This document shows positions 1 through 10,429 of a stretch of 64,000 nt of DNA, piece after piece; positions within the stretch are counted from its first letter, which is position 1, and every line of letters begins with the position of its first letter. The notes under the pieces were generated by a model. The model saw nothing but the letters and a program-made list of their open reading frames with translations, was not told the origin of the DNA and searched no databases. The translations under genes and the position numbers were made by a program. Origin of the DNA: Pectinophora gossypiella (taxonomy: Eukaryota > Arthropoda > Insecta > Lepidoptera > Gelechiidae); NCBI RefSeq assembly GCF_024362695.1, contig NC_065425.1:11847001-11911000 (forward strand), written 5' to 3'.

Positions 1-130
1 GGTTTTTATTAGACAAACGTGATAGGTTGTGAGCGGTATCGCCGTCTATAATGGTCAAGTAAGGATTCGAACCTGCAACCGTATAATGAGAGTCATGCGT
101 TCTTCCAACTAGATAGATTACCACGGCTCA
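1..130 (-). repeat. SINE-E body fragment followed by SINE-B head fragment
   Basis: Positions 1-57 match the 'CGTGATAGG...GGTATCGCCGTCTATAATGGTC' body of SINE-E (compare 29172-29441). Positions 58-130 are the tRNA-like head of a SINE-B copy on the minus strand, including a B-box-like GATTCGAACCTGC. The head of one family abuts the body of another, so this is a chimeric or recombined junction. The element runs off the window edge. Confidence 0.6.
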
Positions 131-142
131 TTAGCCCGTACA

Positions 143-272
143 TCCATCATCTCAACAGCATTATCCTGTTTTTCACAGGGCCCGCTTACCTAACCTGAAG
201 ATTTGACAGATCCGGTCTTAAGAAGCGACTGCCTGTCTAACCTTCCAACCCGCGAAGGGAAAACCAGCCCAA
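143..272 (-). repeat. SINE-B 3' half
   Basis: Contains the family's 3' block (GCATTATCCTG, TTTGACAG, CGACTGCCTGTCT, CCAACCCGCGAAGGG). On the plus strand the tail comes after a SINE-B head, so this is a second copy, not the continuation of 58-130. It stops exactly where SINE-A begins, as if truncated by that insertion. Confidence 0.65.
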
Positions 273-573
273 TTCTTCTTCTATCGTGTGGGTTGTGAGG
301 TGGATTATCCCTGGTGTCAGAGTTACTATTGAACCGCTAAAGGCCCCTGACATGACTCATGTAACGACTACGAACTTTCATCAGTAAGTAGTAACCGGGA
401 CCAATGGCTTGACGTGCCTTCCGAAGCACGGATGGTCTTATTTTCGGACAATCAGGTGACCAGTCTGTAATGTCCTAACCAAACTAGGGATCACAAAGTG
501 ATTTTTGTGATATGTCCCCACCGGGGCCTCCGGATCGCGAGCCCAACGCTCAACCATTGGACTATAGAGGCCG
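273..573 (-). mobile_element. SINE-A copy, nearly full length
   Basis: Read on the minus strand it has a tRNA-like head (CGAGCC...CCGGAG), the central module around TTCCGAAGCACGGA, and the tail ending in GATAGAAGAAGAA. The head region is mutated (ACTATAGAGG for ACCACGGAGG), so it is an old copy. Related full copies lie at 17622, 22431, 53111, 55936 and 57586. Confidence 0.75.
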
Positions 574-1070
574 TTACAACCAGTACATTCAAACGGACAT
601 AATTTGTATACTCCTATTTATATGATAGGCTGACTTCTTTATGCTTTGTATTGATTTGCGCGAGTGACGTAATAACACACAGAGACCACTATCTACCCAA
701 AACTATGGTGGATACCTCGCGCTACATAAAGACCGCATTTGACCCGGTATTTCAGGTGGAACCTATTCACAACAACCTATTCAAACTCAGTGACACGATC
801 GCGACTCCCTTGACTCAATACACAAACACTTCCATTTGATACCCGCTTCTATGCTTCGTTTACAAAGGCGGTGGTGTAAAGCTTGTGTTTAGTTTGAGCT
901 CTACTATTGAGTTTGTGTGAAATGGAATATCATACATGATTAGAGCGAGTTGTGAGTAGCTTTGACTCAATAATCTGTCAGTGAGTCACCTATAGAGATG
1001 TCAGTCCTGAGATACTAGAATACTTTATATAAGTAGTAAATAAATAAATCAGAATATGACATCAAAAGGG
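574..1070. other. Unassigned AT-rich spacer
   Basis: I see no repeat that recurs elsewhere in the window and no credible coding region. The 62-codon open frame at 651-839 has no recognisable motif and no repeat or splice context. Confidence 0.4.
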
Positions 1071-1276
1071 TGAATCTCAAAATTTCAAGTTTGGTGGCGA
1101 AATTTCATCTTATTTTTTCGTGAAAAATTGGGTTCCGACATGAAAAAGATCCAAAAGGATCCTCGGTTCGGACATGAAAAAGGAATTTTTCAATTCCCAT
1201 TTTTCCCAATTTCCCCAATTTTCACGAAAAAATTATATGACAGATCGCCACCAAACTTGACACATTTTGATATTCA
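1071..1276. mobile_element. MITE-Q, foldback MITE
   Basis: The ends are inverted copies: TGAATCTCAAAAT then AAGTTTGGTGGCGA on the left, mirrored by TCGCCACCAAACTT and ATTTTGATATTCA on the right. Inner segments (TTTTTTCGTGAAAAATTGG and CCAATTTTCACGAAAAAA) pair as well, giving a near-continuous hairpin of about 200 bp. No coding capacity. Only one copy is in the window, so family membership is inferred from structure. Confidence 0.55.
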
Positions 1277-1380
1277 CCCAAAAATTCGCTTACGTTGTTT
1301 TCACTATAAAGGGAGACAGTATACAATGAAAAGATGGAAAGGAGAAGACAATAATTATCATTACGCCCCCCATTTCTAAA

Positions 1381-1486
1381 TACACAATACATAAACAGCC
1401 TATATACGTCCCACTGCTGGATACAGGCCTCCTCTCAATCAACCGGAGGAGGTATGGAGCATACTCCACCACGCTGCACTACTGCA
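1381..1486 (-). repeat. SINE-C tail fragment
   Basis: Holds the SINE-C 3' block CAGCCTATATACGTCCCACT with the downstream CAATCAACCGGAGG and GGAGCATACTCC motifs. The head and middle are absent. Confidence 0.65.
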
Positions 1487-2060
1487 GACACAATTAAATA
1501 CCAGACGATTAGGTTTTTTTATCGACAATGATCTGTCTTTCGAAGGATTCAATCATTAAAATCTAAAAGGCAAACATCAAACGCTTCATATATACTACGA
1601 ATAGACAGAACTGTGAAACCAATGTCAATACATCAATGGAGATACAACGTGTAGAGTTAGGGCGATGGAATAATGCATGTTTCATTCAGAGGCATAGTCT
1701 ATAGGCCGTGTGGGCTGATGAATAAATACCATCTCTCGGTCGAGAGTGGAATAGATATAGTGAATATGTTACGCCCCTTACATTCAATTTGTTGTTTTTT
1801 TTTTTTCAGTTCATTCCTGACGAGGTATTTGTAATATTAAAATTGGAACTTTTCAATTCCACGTACAATACATTTTACAATTCACAAGCACACACACAGT
1901 CATACACTCAAATCAGAAATCAGAATCATTTATTCAACGTTATTATCACTGATAAACTACGTAAAAACACGGGTTTAAGATTTATATGGAAAAATATTTT
2001 AAAGCTATCAACTACAAAATCACATAATACATGACCCATTCGAAGTCATCTAGGGTCACT
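1487..2060. other. Unassigned spacer
   Basis: AT-rich with a T run at about 1795-1806 and no recognisable gene. A weak 'AATCAGAAATCAGAATCATTTATTC' stretch at 1910-1935 resembles a reverse-oriented LINE tail; a similar stretch sits near 5337. Confidence 0.35.
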
Positions 2061-2067
2061 CTTCACT

Positions 2068-2208
2068 AATTTAAGAGCCACGCTCTTGTCGGTGTAGCAT
2101 TCTGCATTCTTGTCTATCAAAGGACAATTCCTTCACTTCCTTATAAGACACGACGTTCGCCTTCTCTTTAATCTGTTCCTTGTAAGCTCTTCTTGGTTTA
2201 GGGGTCAC
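2068..2208 (-). pseudogene. RTE-b LINE 3' end, truncated
   Basis: The minus strand carries the last codons of the RTE-b reverse-transcriptase ORF ending at GAGCGTGGCTCTTAA, the same 3' terminus seen at 56677-56972. It is 5'-truncated to about 140 bp and degraded. Confidence 0.6.
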
Positions 2209-2225
2209 TAGTTATTTATAACTGC

Positions 2226-2320
2226 TTTTTTTTTGACGTGACTTATTGTACATTTGCCGCAGATGGCATTAACTACTTGGCCAGGCAAATGGGGAGCGCT
2301 GAAGGCTCTCACCCGGATAA
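2226..2320 (-). repeat. Family X retroelement 3' end
   Basis: A T run (poly-A on the minus strand) is followed by GACGTGACTTATTG, TTTGCCGCAGATGGCATTAA and AATGGGGAGCGCTGA. The same block recurs at 26320, 35885, 41168 and 44232, so it is a dispersed 3' end of a poly-A retroelement. Confidence 0.6.
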
Positions 2321-2715
2321 ATGCAAAGGCAACAAACAAAGAGCACTAGCAGAATAACCCTCCGAGAGTTAACAAATAAATCACAAGTAGCTACCACACC
2401 GTCTAGGAACAGAATAGATAATACCTAGTACTAGAACAAGTCTAGGCTACAAGTTTCCCTCTAACTCGCCGTTCGACTGCCGACAACTTTACTTGAATGC
2501 GTATATTCAAGTTTCAGCCGATTCAAACACTGACTGTGGAATTCATTTGAATTCAAATTCCTGCTATTGATTTCTGTTTGACTGGGGGGTAGGTTGATAC
2601 GTTAAAACTTTGGCTTCGTATTGTTTAGAACTCTGTTGAAGTATACTTGGTGTGAAGGTGGAATAATTTTAGATCAACACGCTTATGACTGTTATTATGT
2701 TACGGGAGCCGAGGT
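2321..2715. other. Unassigned spacer
   Basis: No repeated block or plausible coding region seen. Confidence 0.35.
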
Positions 2716-2885
2716 AGCCCAGATAGATAGATAGATAAAATACTTTATTGATCACAATGGACACAAAATACAGAGATAAGGACAACATATACAGAAAAGC
2801 ACAACAGGCGGCCTTATTGCTCATGCAGCAATTTCTTCCAGGCAACCTTTGGGTAAGGAAAATTTTGTACAAGTATAATAATAGC
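2716..2885 (-). repeat. LINE-J type 3' trailer
   Basis: The minus strand reads the LINE 3' untranslated end: AAAGGTTGCCTGG, AAATTGCTGCATGAGCAATA, AGGCCGCCTG, then CAATAAAGTATTTTATCTAT and a (TCTA)n tail. It matches the plus-strand copy at 37530-37672 closely. The short CAAT-AAAGTATTTT block includes a polyadenylation-like AATAAA. Confidence 0.65.
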
Positions 2886-2935
2886 GGGTTAGTGCATTCT
2901 AACAAAATAAATAATAAATAATAGTAATAATAGCC

Positions 2936-3060
2936 CAGTTGACTGCGAGGTCACAGGTTCGATTCCCCGCACGGGTCTAAACCAATGATTTTCGAATTCA
3001 TGTTTGGATCATAAATGATTACATGACAGCGGTGAAGGAAAACATCATTAATTTTATAGC
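2936..3060 (+). repeat. SINE-B head fragment
   Basis: The head has a B-box-like GGTTCGATTCCCCGC, then GGTCTAAACCAATGATT and the GGATCATAAATGATTA body. The 3' half is missing. Confidence 0.6.
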
Positions 3061-3065
3061 ATCAA

Positions 3066-3275
3066 TAGCTTAACGAGCCTTCCGAAGCACTGAATACTCT
3101 TAATTTTTGGACAACGAGGTGATTCAGACCATGAATCAAATGAAATCACGATCTTTATTAATACTTATAACCGCAGTATTACAAAATGTTTTTTGTAATG
3201 TCCCGACCGGTAATCAAACCCGGACCTCCAAATCGGAAGCCCAACCTTCTAACAACTAGACCACGGAGGCCGCTT
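3066..3275 (-). repeat. SINE-C copy, tail missing, with internal insertion
   Basis: The head (ACTAGACCACGGAGGC) and central module (CCTTCCGAAGCAC) are present on the minus strand. About 45 bp of unrelated AT-rich sequence sits between the module and the head compared with the copy at 11610-11884. Confidence 0.55.
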
Positions 3276-3352
3276 CACAGCTGACAATATTAGGTGGGAA
3301 CTTTCAATATCTGCGTGACTGCTAAGTCGGAAATTGAATGTCTACAGTAGCG

Positions 3353-3843
3353 GAGATACTGCTCCCAGTATCCGCGTGTCGGATATGAAGACAGTTATCA
3401 GCTATCTACATCGCCCGGAGTGTTACGCAAATATTGACGAAGCTGGTTCCTTTTGTTTGGTTCCTATATCTTTCTTTTTTTTTCCCTTGTTATCTGCCAT
3501 CAGTCGCTAGACTATTATCAGATTTGTTCTGTTATTTTCACTGTTTTGAACTATACAGCCAGCACTGCATTGTCCATTAGTCTGTAAGTACATTCGCACG
3601 TTTCAGTCTTTTTATGTCCCAAGAGGATAGGAGGGAGTTGGCTAAAGGATTAGGATGGTGGACCAAGTGTTCCTTGTGTACTGCTTTACGCTGCTGTGCT
3701 TCTTCAGCGACAGTAGGCATTTCTAGAGATACTGCTCCCAGTATCCGCGTGTCGATATGAAGACAGTTGTCAGCTATCTACATCGCCCGGAGTGTTACGC
3801 AAATAAGGACGAAGCTGGTTCCTTTTGTTTGGTTCCCATATCT
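3353..3843. repeat. Tandem duplication: two ~118-bp direct repeats about 370 bp apart
   Basis: The block beginning GAGATACTGCTCCCAGTATC and ending TTTGTTTGGTTCC is present at 3353-3470 and again at 3725-3843, with only a few differences (for example TATTGACGAAG versus TAAGGACGAAG). The intervening 255 bp is not repeated here. This could be a simple tandem duplication or the edges of a short LTR-type relic; I see no primer-binding site or coding region. Confidence 0.65.
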
Positions 3844-4530
3844 AGACTGGTCCTACATTCTTCTAGCCCATATGTGATACCCACCAAAATAATAAACTGC
3901 CTAATAATTAAAAAAAGAAAAAAAAGGAATACTTCCAATTAGTTACATTCAAAAATAAGAAGCTAAGAAGAATTCAGGGTTGGGAATTCTCACGGTCCGG
4001 CTTTTTTAGACGAAGAATTGTTAAAAAAGATTTACAGTATACCTAAATTATGTAAATCCGTCTAGTGATTTAAACAAATTACACTTAATTGTATTTATTT
4101 GAGTTAGAAAACAACAATCCTTATGCCGGTTTCTGTCCGCATACTGTCCCTTATAATTACATCTATTTACATAAATACATTGTTAAACTCGTATTGGCTT
4201 AGACAAATCGAATCGAGTAACAAGAAAGTTTAAGGCCGTTGTTTTGGCGGAACATTTGAATATTTTGTAAAAATATATTCATTAATAATAAAAGGTTTTC
4301 TCCACTTAAAACACAAAACAAAAAAAATCTTAGCACGCTAACATAGTGATACAATACAAGTGTATTTTAAGGGAGCTGGCTCATCAGGTCATCACGCACC
4401 AGGCCCCAACCCTTGGAAATCATTTAAATTATTCTAATACGTTACTAAGTTAAGTAGCTACAAATATTAGAAACATGTATATTATATAATCCAAAAAAAA
4501 ATATTAAAAAAAAACAGAAATAAAGGAAAA
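3844..4530. other. Unassigned AT-rich spacer
   Basis: Poly-A/T rich, with no gene and no family I recognise. Confidence 0.35.
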
Positions 4531-4532
4531 AC

Positions 4533-4605
4533 CCCCTCCGATTGATTGAGGGGAGGCATGTGACCAGCAGTGGGACGTATACATATAGGCTGTTTATGTT
4601 AGTAA
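4533..4605 (+). repeat. SINE-C tail fragment
   Basis: Contains CCCCCTCCGATTGATTGAGG and the CAGCAGTGGGACGTAT tail only. An identical type of tail-only fragment occurs at 7652 and 43485. Confidence 0.6.
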
Positions 4606-4663
4606 ATAAAGAAAACAAAAAAAAAATATTAACTTTCACCGCTGGAGTTGTGTGTGTGTGACT

Positions 4664-4950
4664 CGTGTGTGTTGTGAGAGCAGTGACCGACCTCATCAAC
4701 CCTAATATCAGGTTTACTATTGAGCCGCCAAAGGCCCCTGACATTGCTCATTTAACGACTACATACTTACTTAAGTAAAGTGCCTCCGAAGCTCGGGCCA
4801 TCTTACTACCAGACAATCGCGTGACCAGCCTGCATTGTCCGAACCTAACTAGGGATCACAAAGTGTTATTTTGTGATATGTCTGAACCGGGATTTAAATC
4901 CAAGACCTGCGGCTCGTGAGTTCAAAACTCAACCACTGGACCACGGAGAC
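4664..4950 (-). mobile_element. SINE-A copy
   Basis: Minus-strand head ends at CCACGGAGAC. The GATCACAAAGTG, CCTCCGAAGC and GAGCCGCCAAAGGCCCCTGA blocks are all present in order. The tail at the left is diverged into a GT-rich stretch. Confidence 0.7.
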
Positions 4951-5261
4951 AATTTCAGAGTCAAATTTTGTTTTCACTAGATTTGACGATTAGCTTTTAG
5001 TCCTTGTTGATATGATTTCCGTGATAAAAATACCCCAAGTACAATCGATTAAGTAGTTTAAACTATAAGAGCGACTACAGTACATCTTAAACTACGAGGT
5101 CCTTGCTTCCCTGCGCGTATTAGAAATAAACAATACAATACAAAAACTCTTTATTGCACTTGAATCACAACTAAAAGAAGTAATTGAAGTAATTGTGTTC
5201 TCGAAGTTTCCCTTAAAAAACGTAGTAGACAGACAGAGTTACTTTCGCGGTAATACACATA

Positions 5262-5335
5262 CATAAACTCAGGTCTGCGAGTGCTTCCCACCGGGGTAAG
5301 CACAGACTATCATATTCCATTCGATCCTTATTCTA
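5262..5335 (-). repeat. RTE-a 3' tip
   Basis: Short reverse copy of the RTE-a end (CATAAACTCA...TTCCCACCGGGGTAAGCA then CCATTCGATCC), truncated before coding sequence. Confidence 0.5.
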
Positions 5336-6494
5336 AAATCAGAAATCAGAATCTTTATTCAGCGTGATTATCATGGATAAACTTGTTGAAGGTCAATGTA
5401 ACATTTTTAAATTTACGTCATTTCAGAAGGTGTTGTGGCTGAGGAGAAGAAATGTCAAGAAACTGCAACAGCAACATATTTTTTAAATCAATGAGGGAAT
5501 ACATTTTTTAATAACTAGAGATTAACTGATCCTGATTTATTGATAAGTAAAAATGTATAGATACGTAAAAAATATTAGGTAAACTTTTAATGTATAAAGA
5601 ATTTAAGCTTTAATGTTATTTCACACAGGTGTCTACGATTTCTGTGAAGACACCTTTGAAGCAAACTTTTCAAACTCAAACTTTCCGAAGTGTCGGGAGT
5701 GAAAATGCACAATATCTTCATAGGAAATTGGATGCCTCTTGAACACAAACCGTGTCTGCACTTGTATATGTTGTTCTAAATTAAATTCTTATTACGATGA
5801 CGTTTATATTCATGGAGGTCTTATTACATGAGTCGTTTTTGGATGTTGTAAGGAAAGTGCTTGGCGGAATGCGTGAAGTTACCAATCACCTTGAACTTTT
5901 ATCGCATATCTTTATGAAATATATACAGAAAGATTGTACAGAAATTATACGGAAATGTTACTTAGACAATGAAAATATGTAAGTACTTAAAAGTTTTGAG
6001 TGCTAATTTAAATGTTTCATACACCGGCCATCCTGACGTAAGGATCGCCAGTGTATTTCTACATATACCTCGTTAACGGTTTTTTTTTAATTAAGTAAGT
6101 ACAATGTTTATTTTTCATAAAAATACAGAAATTATTGGTACAATATAAACCCCACAAAACCAATTCCTCGTTTTGTCTTTTTTTTTGTTTTCACGCAACA
6201 TCCAATCAAAACATCAGGGTACACGGCAAAATAAAAAACACACTTTGTATGGGCAAAATTATTTGTGGAAAAAATACGGTTTACCCACTATCAAGTAGAA
6301 GATTATACGATTTCACATCCACTTGCAGTGCTAGTTTCTCTAAAGCAGTAGCGTTGTATAAACGACATAGTTAAACTTGAATGAAGATCGCATCTGTAGA
6401 TACCGTTCTTTGTTCGACTTGCGACGATCGCTGTCTATACAAATACAAAGAGAAAACTATACCTATATAACGCGACTATTGCTATTCTGTTCTA
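5336..6494. other. Spacer with one exon-like open frame
   Basis: No repeat recognised. A 61-codon frame at 5797-5982 runs into GTAAGTAC, a consensus splice donor, near 5980. It has helical, gene-like composition but no motif I recognise and no clear acceptor, so it is not called as a gene. Confidence 0.3.
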
Positions 6495-6650
6495 CTTCTT
6501 CTTCTATCGTGTGGGTTGTGAGGTGGATTACCAACCTCATCAACCCTAGTGTCAGGGTTACTATTGAGCCGCCTAAGGCCCCTGACATGACTCATGTAAC
6601 GACTACGTACTTACATCACTAAGTAGTAACCAACCAACCAACTAAGTAGT

Positions 6651-7186
6651 AAGGAACGTTTCCAGTTCCTGGGTAGCGACTGTTCTCGTGAACTTCGTTC
6701 GCGGACGGACAATGTGCTGAAGGCTCCTTTCTCAAGGTCTGGATACTACAAAGATTCCTTTACCGTAAAGTCCACGCACTTGTGGAATGATTTGCCTGCT
6801 GATATCAGGCATTCGAAGTCATTAGCTATATTCAAAACTAAACTTCACCATTTTTTCTTGGCTAAATCATCGTCCTGTAACTAATATTTTATTTTTACTT
6901 AAGTATATGTATCATTGTATGTATATATCTATAGTATGTGTATAATATATATATTTAGTATATAAGATTGTGTATGTATATATAAAATGTGTCTATTGTT
7001 TTATTTTACGTATTTGCGCGCTACACTGCAGCTGTACAAATGTACCATATCCTTTGCCGAAGGTTGTCTGGAAGAGATCGCTCTTAGCGATAAGGCCGCC
7101 TTTGCCCACCTTAGAATAAGTTTATCCTGTAAATGTTTTGTGTATTTGTGTGCAATAAAGTGTTTTTATTATTATTATTATTATTA
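6651..7186 (+). mobile_element. LINE-J 5'-truncated insertion, nested in SINE-A
   Basis: A LINE 3' end with the ORF tail (6657-6884), about 170 bp of AT-rich trailer, the diagnostic AGATCGCTCTTAGCGATAAG and GGCCGCC blocks, CAATAAAG and a (TTA)n tail at 7168-7187. A 5' truncation plus a simple-repeat 3' tail is normal for target-primed reverse transcription. Confidence 0.75.
6657..6884 (+). pseudogene. C-terminal fragment of a LINE reverse-transcriptase ORF
   Basis: 75 codons open to a TAA. The peptide contains LWNDLPADIR followed by FKTKLHHFF, the C-terminal signature of CR1/Jockey-group LINE polymerases: an arginine-rich stretch, then a 'WN-LP' motif, then an amphipathic 'FK..L' helix. No frameshift is visible over this length, so the insertion is not very old. 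The reverse-transcriptase and endonuclease domains are absent because of 5' truncation. Confidence 0.7.
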
Positions 7187-7376
7187 GTAACCGGGACCAA
7201 CGGCTTAACGTGCCTTCCGAAGCACGGATCGACTTACTTTCGGGCAATCAGGTAATCTGCCTGTAATGTCCTAACCAAACTAGGGAACACAAAGTGATTT
7301 TTGTGATATGTCCGCACCGGGATTCGAACCCGGGACCTTCGTGAGCCCAACGCTCAACCACCGGACCACGGAGGCC

Positions 7377-7650
7377 GATTTTCTGTTATATATCGACTAC
7401 GATGTTAATAGATACTAACACCTATCAGGTAGGTAGAGACCACGGGATAGGCTAGTTTAGTTACTTTTCACTAAACGTCAAAACACGGAATTACTACGGA
7501 TTTTTTATGAAATACTAGTGTAATTTTGTGACGTCATAGAAAAACTGTCGGACTTATTACTACGTTTTTCTTGATTAAAATTGACAAATAAGTGAAATAG
7601 AAAAAAGAAAATATTATTATCAAGTAACCAGAATTTCATAATTTATCTTG
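7377..7650. other. Unassigned spacer
   Basis: No repeated or coding block recognised. Confidence 0.3.
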
Positions 7651-7651
7651 A

Positions 7652-7727
7652 ACCTACCCCCCTTCGGTTGATTGAGGGGAGGCCTGTGCCCAGCAGTGGG
7701 ACGTATATAGGCTGTTTATGTTATGTT
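7652..7727 (+). repeat. SINE-C tail fragment
   Basis: CGGTTGATTGAGGGGAGGCC then CAGCAGTGGGACGTATATAG and a TTATGTTATGTTATT tail. Confidence 0.65.
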
Positions 7728-7869
7728 ATTTTAAACCTAGTACAAGACCCAATTACTGCGATCCTGACACATCCTACACAATGTAATCATCTGGAAAAGA
7801 TGCATGAGGTTTAATGATGATGATGTTACATCACACTCGCTTCATTCAATCTTATCAAAACTATTTTCC

Positions 7870-8095
7870 CTAATAATAGGGCCCTTGGCGGCTCAATAGT
7901 AACCCAAACACCAGCTCGTGATCCCAGTGGAGTGGAATCAGAAGATAACTTGCAGTCATAAGTACACAAACAGTCCTAACACCAAGCTATAACATAGTTC
8001 CTATGTTGTTACTCGTAACAAAGAGAATCGAACCTCAGACCACGTCTCGCTCGCTTGTCTCGCAAACTATAAACTTATACCGTTATGACAAGGAA
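7870..8095. repeat. SINE-A scrap plus a diverged tRNA-like segment
   Basis: GGGCCCTTGGCGGCTCAATA at about 7880 is a plus-strand piece of the SINE-A body. Around 8028-8060 GAATCGAACCTCAGACCACG looks like a reverse B box and head of another tRNA-derived element. Both are too degraded to delimit. Confidence 0.35.
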
Positions 8096-8153
8096 TTGAC
8101 ATAAACTCACAAAGTTAAGATGGAAAGCAGAATAAATCCATAATAATATTATA

Positions 8154-8368
8154 CAGGGTGTTAGTGACATCGTAACAAAAACTTGTGGGTGATCCAGACC
8201 ATACTTCTGAGTTGATATCAATTGGAATTTTCCGTCGCAAAAGTATGGAACTGAAAATAATTAAAAAGAACAGTAAAATTTTCATGAATTTTCCAACAGG
8301 CAACTCCACTTGATATCAACTCAGAATCATGAACTGAATAATCGCCCTCAGTATTCACTAACACCATG
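8154..8368. mobile_element. MITE-P copy
   Basis: Begins CAGGGTGTTAGTGACATCGT and ends ACTAACACCATG, an inverted match. Inner arms (TGAGTTGATATCAA and TTGATATCAACTCA; GGAATTTTCCGTCGC and its mirror) make it almost fully palindromic. No ORF. Other copies are at 9025, 29032, 48485, 49713, 53026 and 60741. Confidence 0.75.
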
Positions 8369-8564
8369 TATACATACAAAGGTAACCGTTTTAACTGTTT
8401 GCTGAACCAATTTAGATGAAATTTAATACTATGTAGATCGCTTTACCCAGACAAAAACAGGTTAGTAGGAAAGAAACATGCTGTGTGCCAATGTTTGTGG
8501 AGATGGGGTCGCGGCCAAGTAGTTGATTTTTAAACTAAAATAGTATTTTTCGTAACTGCGAACT

Positions 8565-8760
8565 TACTCTTCGGCGGCTATGTTTAAGCCCCATGTAATA
8601 TGAGGCGAGCCTATTGCAATGGCAATACCACTGAACTGAATACTATTGAACTGGACACAAATCCTGGAAACCAATTATCTATGCTCCAAACATGAATTCA
8701 AACTCATAAAGGCGAAGTGGTTTAGAACCCGAGCTAGTATTCAAACCATAACGTTCTATG
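8565..8760 (-). repeat. SINE-S copy
   Basis: Shares TTTAAGCCCCATGTAATA, AATCCTGGAAACCA and TCATAAAGGCGAAGTGG with the copies at 13005-13228 and 58395-58560. The right end has a weak reverse B-box-like stretch, so a tRNA origin is possible but not certain. Confidence 0.5.
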
Positions 8761-9024
8761 CAATGTTAGTAGATGTTATACTTTGAAAACATGTAGACAG
8801 CTGTCCGTATTTGTATAAAAAGGCCGGAGTTTCCCATTCAGGCCGTCAATGAATGTGTGAGCAGCTGAAACAGTTTCTAGCTACGTACATTCGCAGCGAC
8901 ACGTGAAATTGTGGGTCCCGACGCTTTGTTAGATCCGAAACTCTTTCAATTATTTAGAAACCTTTTTCTCGCAAAGGATCGTTGTGGAGCACGCTCTATA
9001 TTGTTTCGGTTCAGAAGGTACATT

Positions 9025-9207
9025 CAGGGTGTTAGTGACACCGTAACTAATACTGAGGGAGGTGATTCAGAGTTAATATCAAGTGGAATATATCAACGCA
9101 AAAGAATGGAATAAAAAGAAAATGTATGAATTTTGCGATGGAAAATTCCACTTGATATTAATAACTCAGAATCATGAGCCGAATCATATCCCTAGCGTTT
9201 ATCCCTG
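9025..9207. mobile_element. MITE-P copy
   Basis: CAGGGTGTTAGTGACACCGT on the left; the right side keeps GGAAAATTCCACTTGATATT and AACTCAGAATCATGAGCC but its terminal inverted repeat has decayed. Confidence 0.65.
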
Positions 9208-9539
9208 TCTTATTTCAGGGTCTGTCTATCGTGACGTAACGTAAGCTTGTTGGCAGGTCCGTTTTTCGTAGAAGCTGACCTTTCAATCTGTAGGGAAAAC
9301 CAGTCCACAAATTAAATTACAGATTAGGTGTATTGTCAAATGTTTTCATGCTTAAGTATACTTTTTTATATTATATTACACTATTATTTCTCCAGAGACC
9401 AGCCTCAAAAACACAGTTTGCTTGAACGGTAACAGTTAATACTTTTTTTTTAGTTTTGGTAGGTAAGATATAAGGTGAGTAAGATATATTATTAGGTAGG
9501 TAGGTTTATTATTATCAGGTAAGTAGGTACATGTATTTA

Positions 9540-9712
9540 TTGGAAAGTTGTACTTATAGTTTGTACCCGCAATCTTTCAATTTCTACGTATTGTTATCTT
9601 TCTGTAAAAAATCGCTTTAAGCGATAAGGCCACCATTTTCCACGTACCTAGTTAAGAGTCCTTTGTAATTATTGCCTTTTATTTTAGTGCAAAGAAGTGT
9701 ATTTTTATTTTC
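9540..9712 (+). repeat. LINE-J 3' trailer
   Basis: AAAATCGCTTTAAGCGATAA, GGCCACC and a TGCAAAGAAGTGTATTTTTA end. It lacks the ORF tail. Just upstream (9440-9535) are repeated GGTAGGTA/AGTAAG simple-sequence patches, and 9240-9310 holds a degraded SINE-B piece. Confidence 0.55.
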
Positions 9713-10080
9713 TACGAAAAGTTGTCGTCATATTTCTTTTATCAAACTACCGTCAATTGTTATGTGGCGGTCAGTTCATTGTCGGACGCGTTCGAGGACG
9801 AACGTTTTGTCTTCCTTTTGCGTTATGTTGGTGGTTTAGTGTGAACATGTCACACTCTCGATAGTGTTGTGTACTTTGTGTTGTGCTTATATTGTGAACT
9901 CTGTGATCATTAAAGAACTTAACTACCGCTGTTGTGTTGTGCATGACTGTATGGAGTTGGTTTTCTGGCCAAGTGATACGTGGTCTAAGGTTAGTGGAGA
10001 TATTTTTATTCGTTTCTTTCGAAGTGTAAAGATTATAATTGTAGTCAATAAGTAACATCATCTCCCTATTGGTATCCCGT
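9713..10080. other. Unassigned spacer
   Basis: Two opposite open frames (about 9771-10061) overlap and neither has a recognisable domain. I see no repeat match. Confidence 0.3.
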
Positions 10081-10082
10081 AG

Positions 10083-10345
10083 TCACAACAAACCTGAAGA
10101 TTTGACAGGACCGGTTTTTTTACAAAAGCGATTGCCTGTCTGACCTGCCAACCCGCGAAAGGAAAACCAACCCAATACAGGTTAGGTATACCGAAACGTA
10201 TTTCTCGGGTATCTGGGGTCTTTTACAATGTTTTCCTTTACCGCGGAGCGCGCGATAATAATTTAGGATTCGACATTAATTACGAACCTGCGCTGCGTTC
10301 ACAGTGGGAGTCAACCGTCCTTCCACTATTACGGTTTGTAGTCGA
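10083..10345 (-). mobile_element. SINE-B copy
   Basis: Full-length order on the minus strand: head remnant near 10290-10345, body with TTTTCCTTTACCGCGGAGC, and 3' block GATTTGACAGGACCGGTTTT. The head has diverged (GAACCTGCGCTGCG). Confidence 0.65.
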
Positions 10346-10429
10346 TACATATCTTTAATGAATATAAAAGGTTTTTAATTTTGCTATTTATTTATTTATT
10401 TATTTATCTATTGTAGGTTAGATATGATT

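Larger units (their letters stand above)
6495..7376 (-). mobile_element. SINE-A copy split by a LINE insertion
   Basis: The SINE tail half (6495-6628) and head half (7187-7376) are separated by a plus-strand LINE-J 3' end. The sequence TAAGTAGTAA occurs at 6619-6628 and again at 6643-6652 around a CCAAC repeat. AGTAAC resumes at 7186, consistent with a short target duplication at the site. Confidence 0.7.

Noticed and set aside
3353..3843. LTR retrotransposon
   Set aside because: Repeats lack clear TG...CA ends, a primer-binding site, a polypurine tract and any gag/pol sequence.
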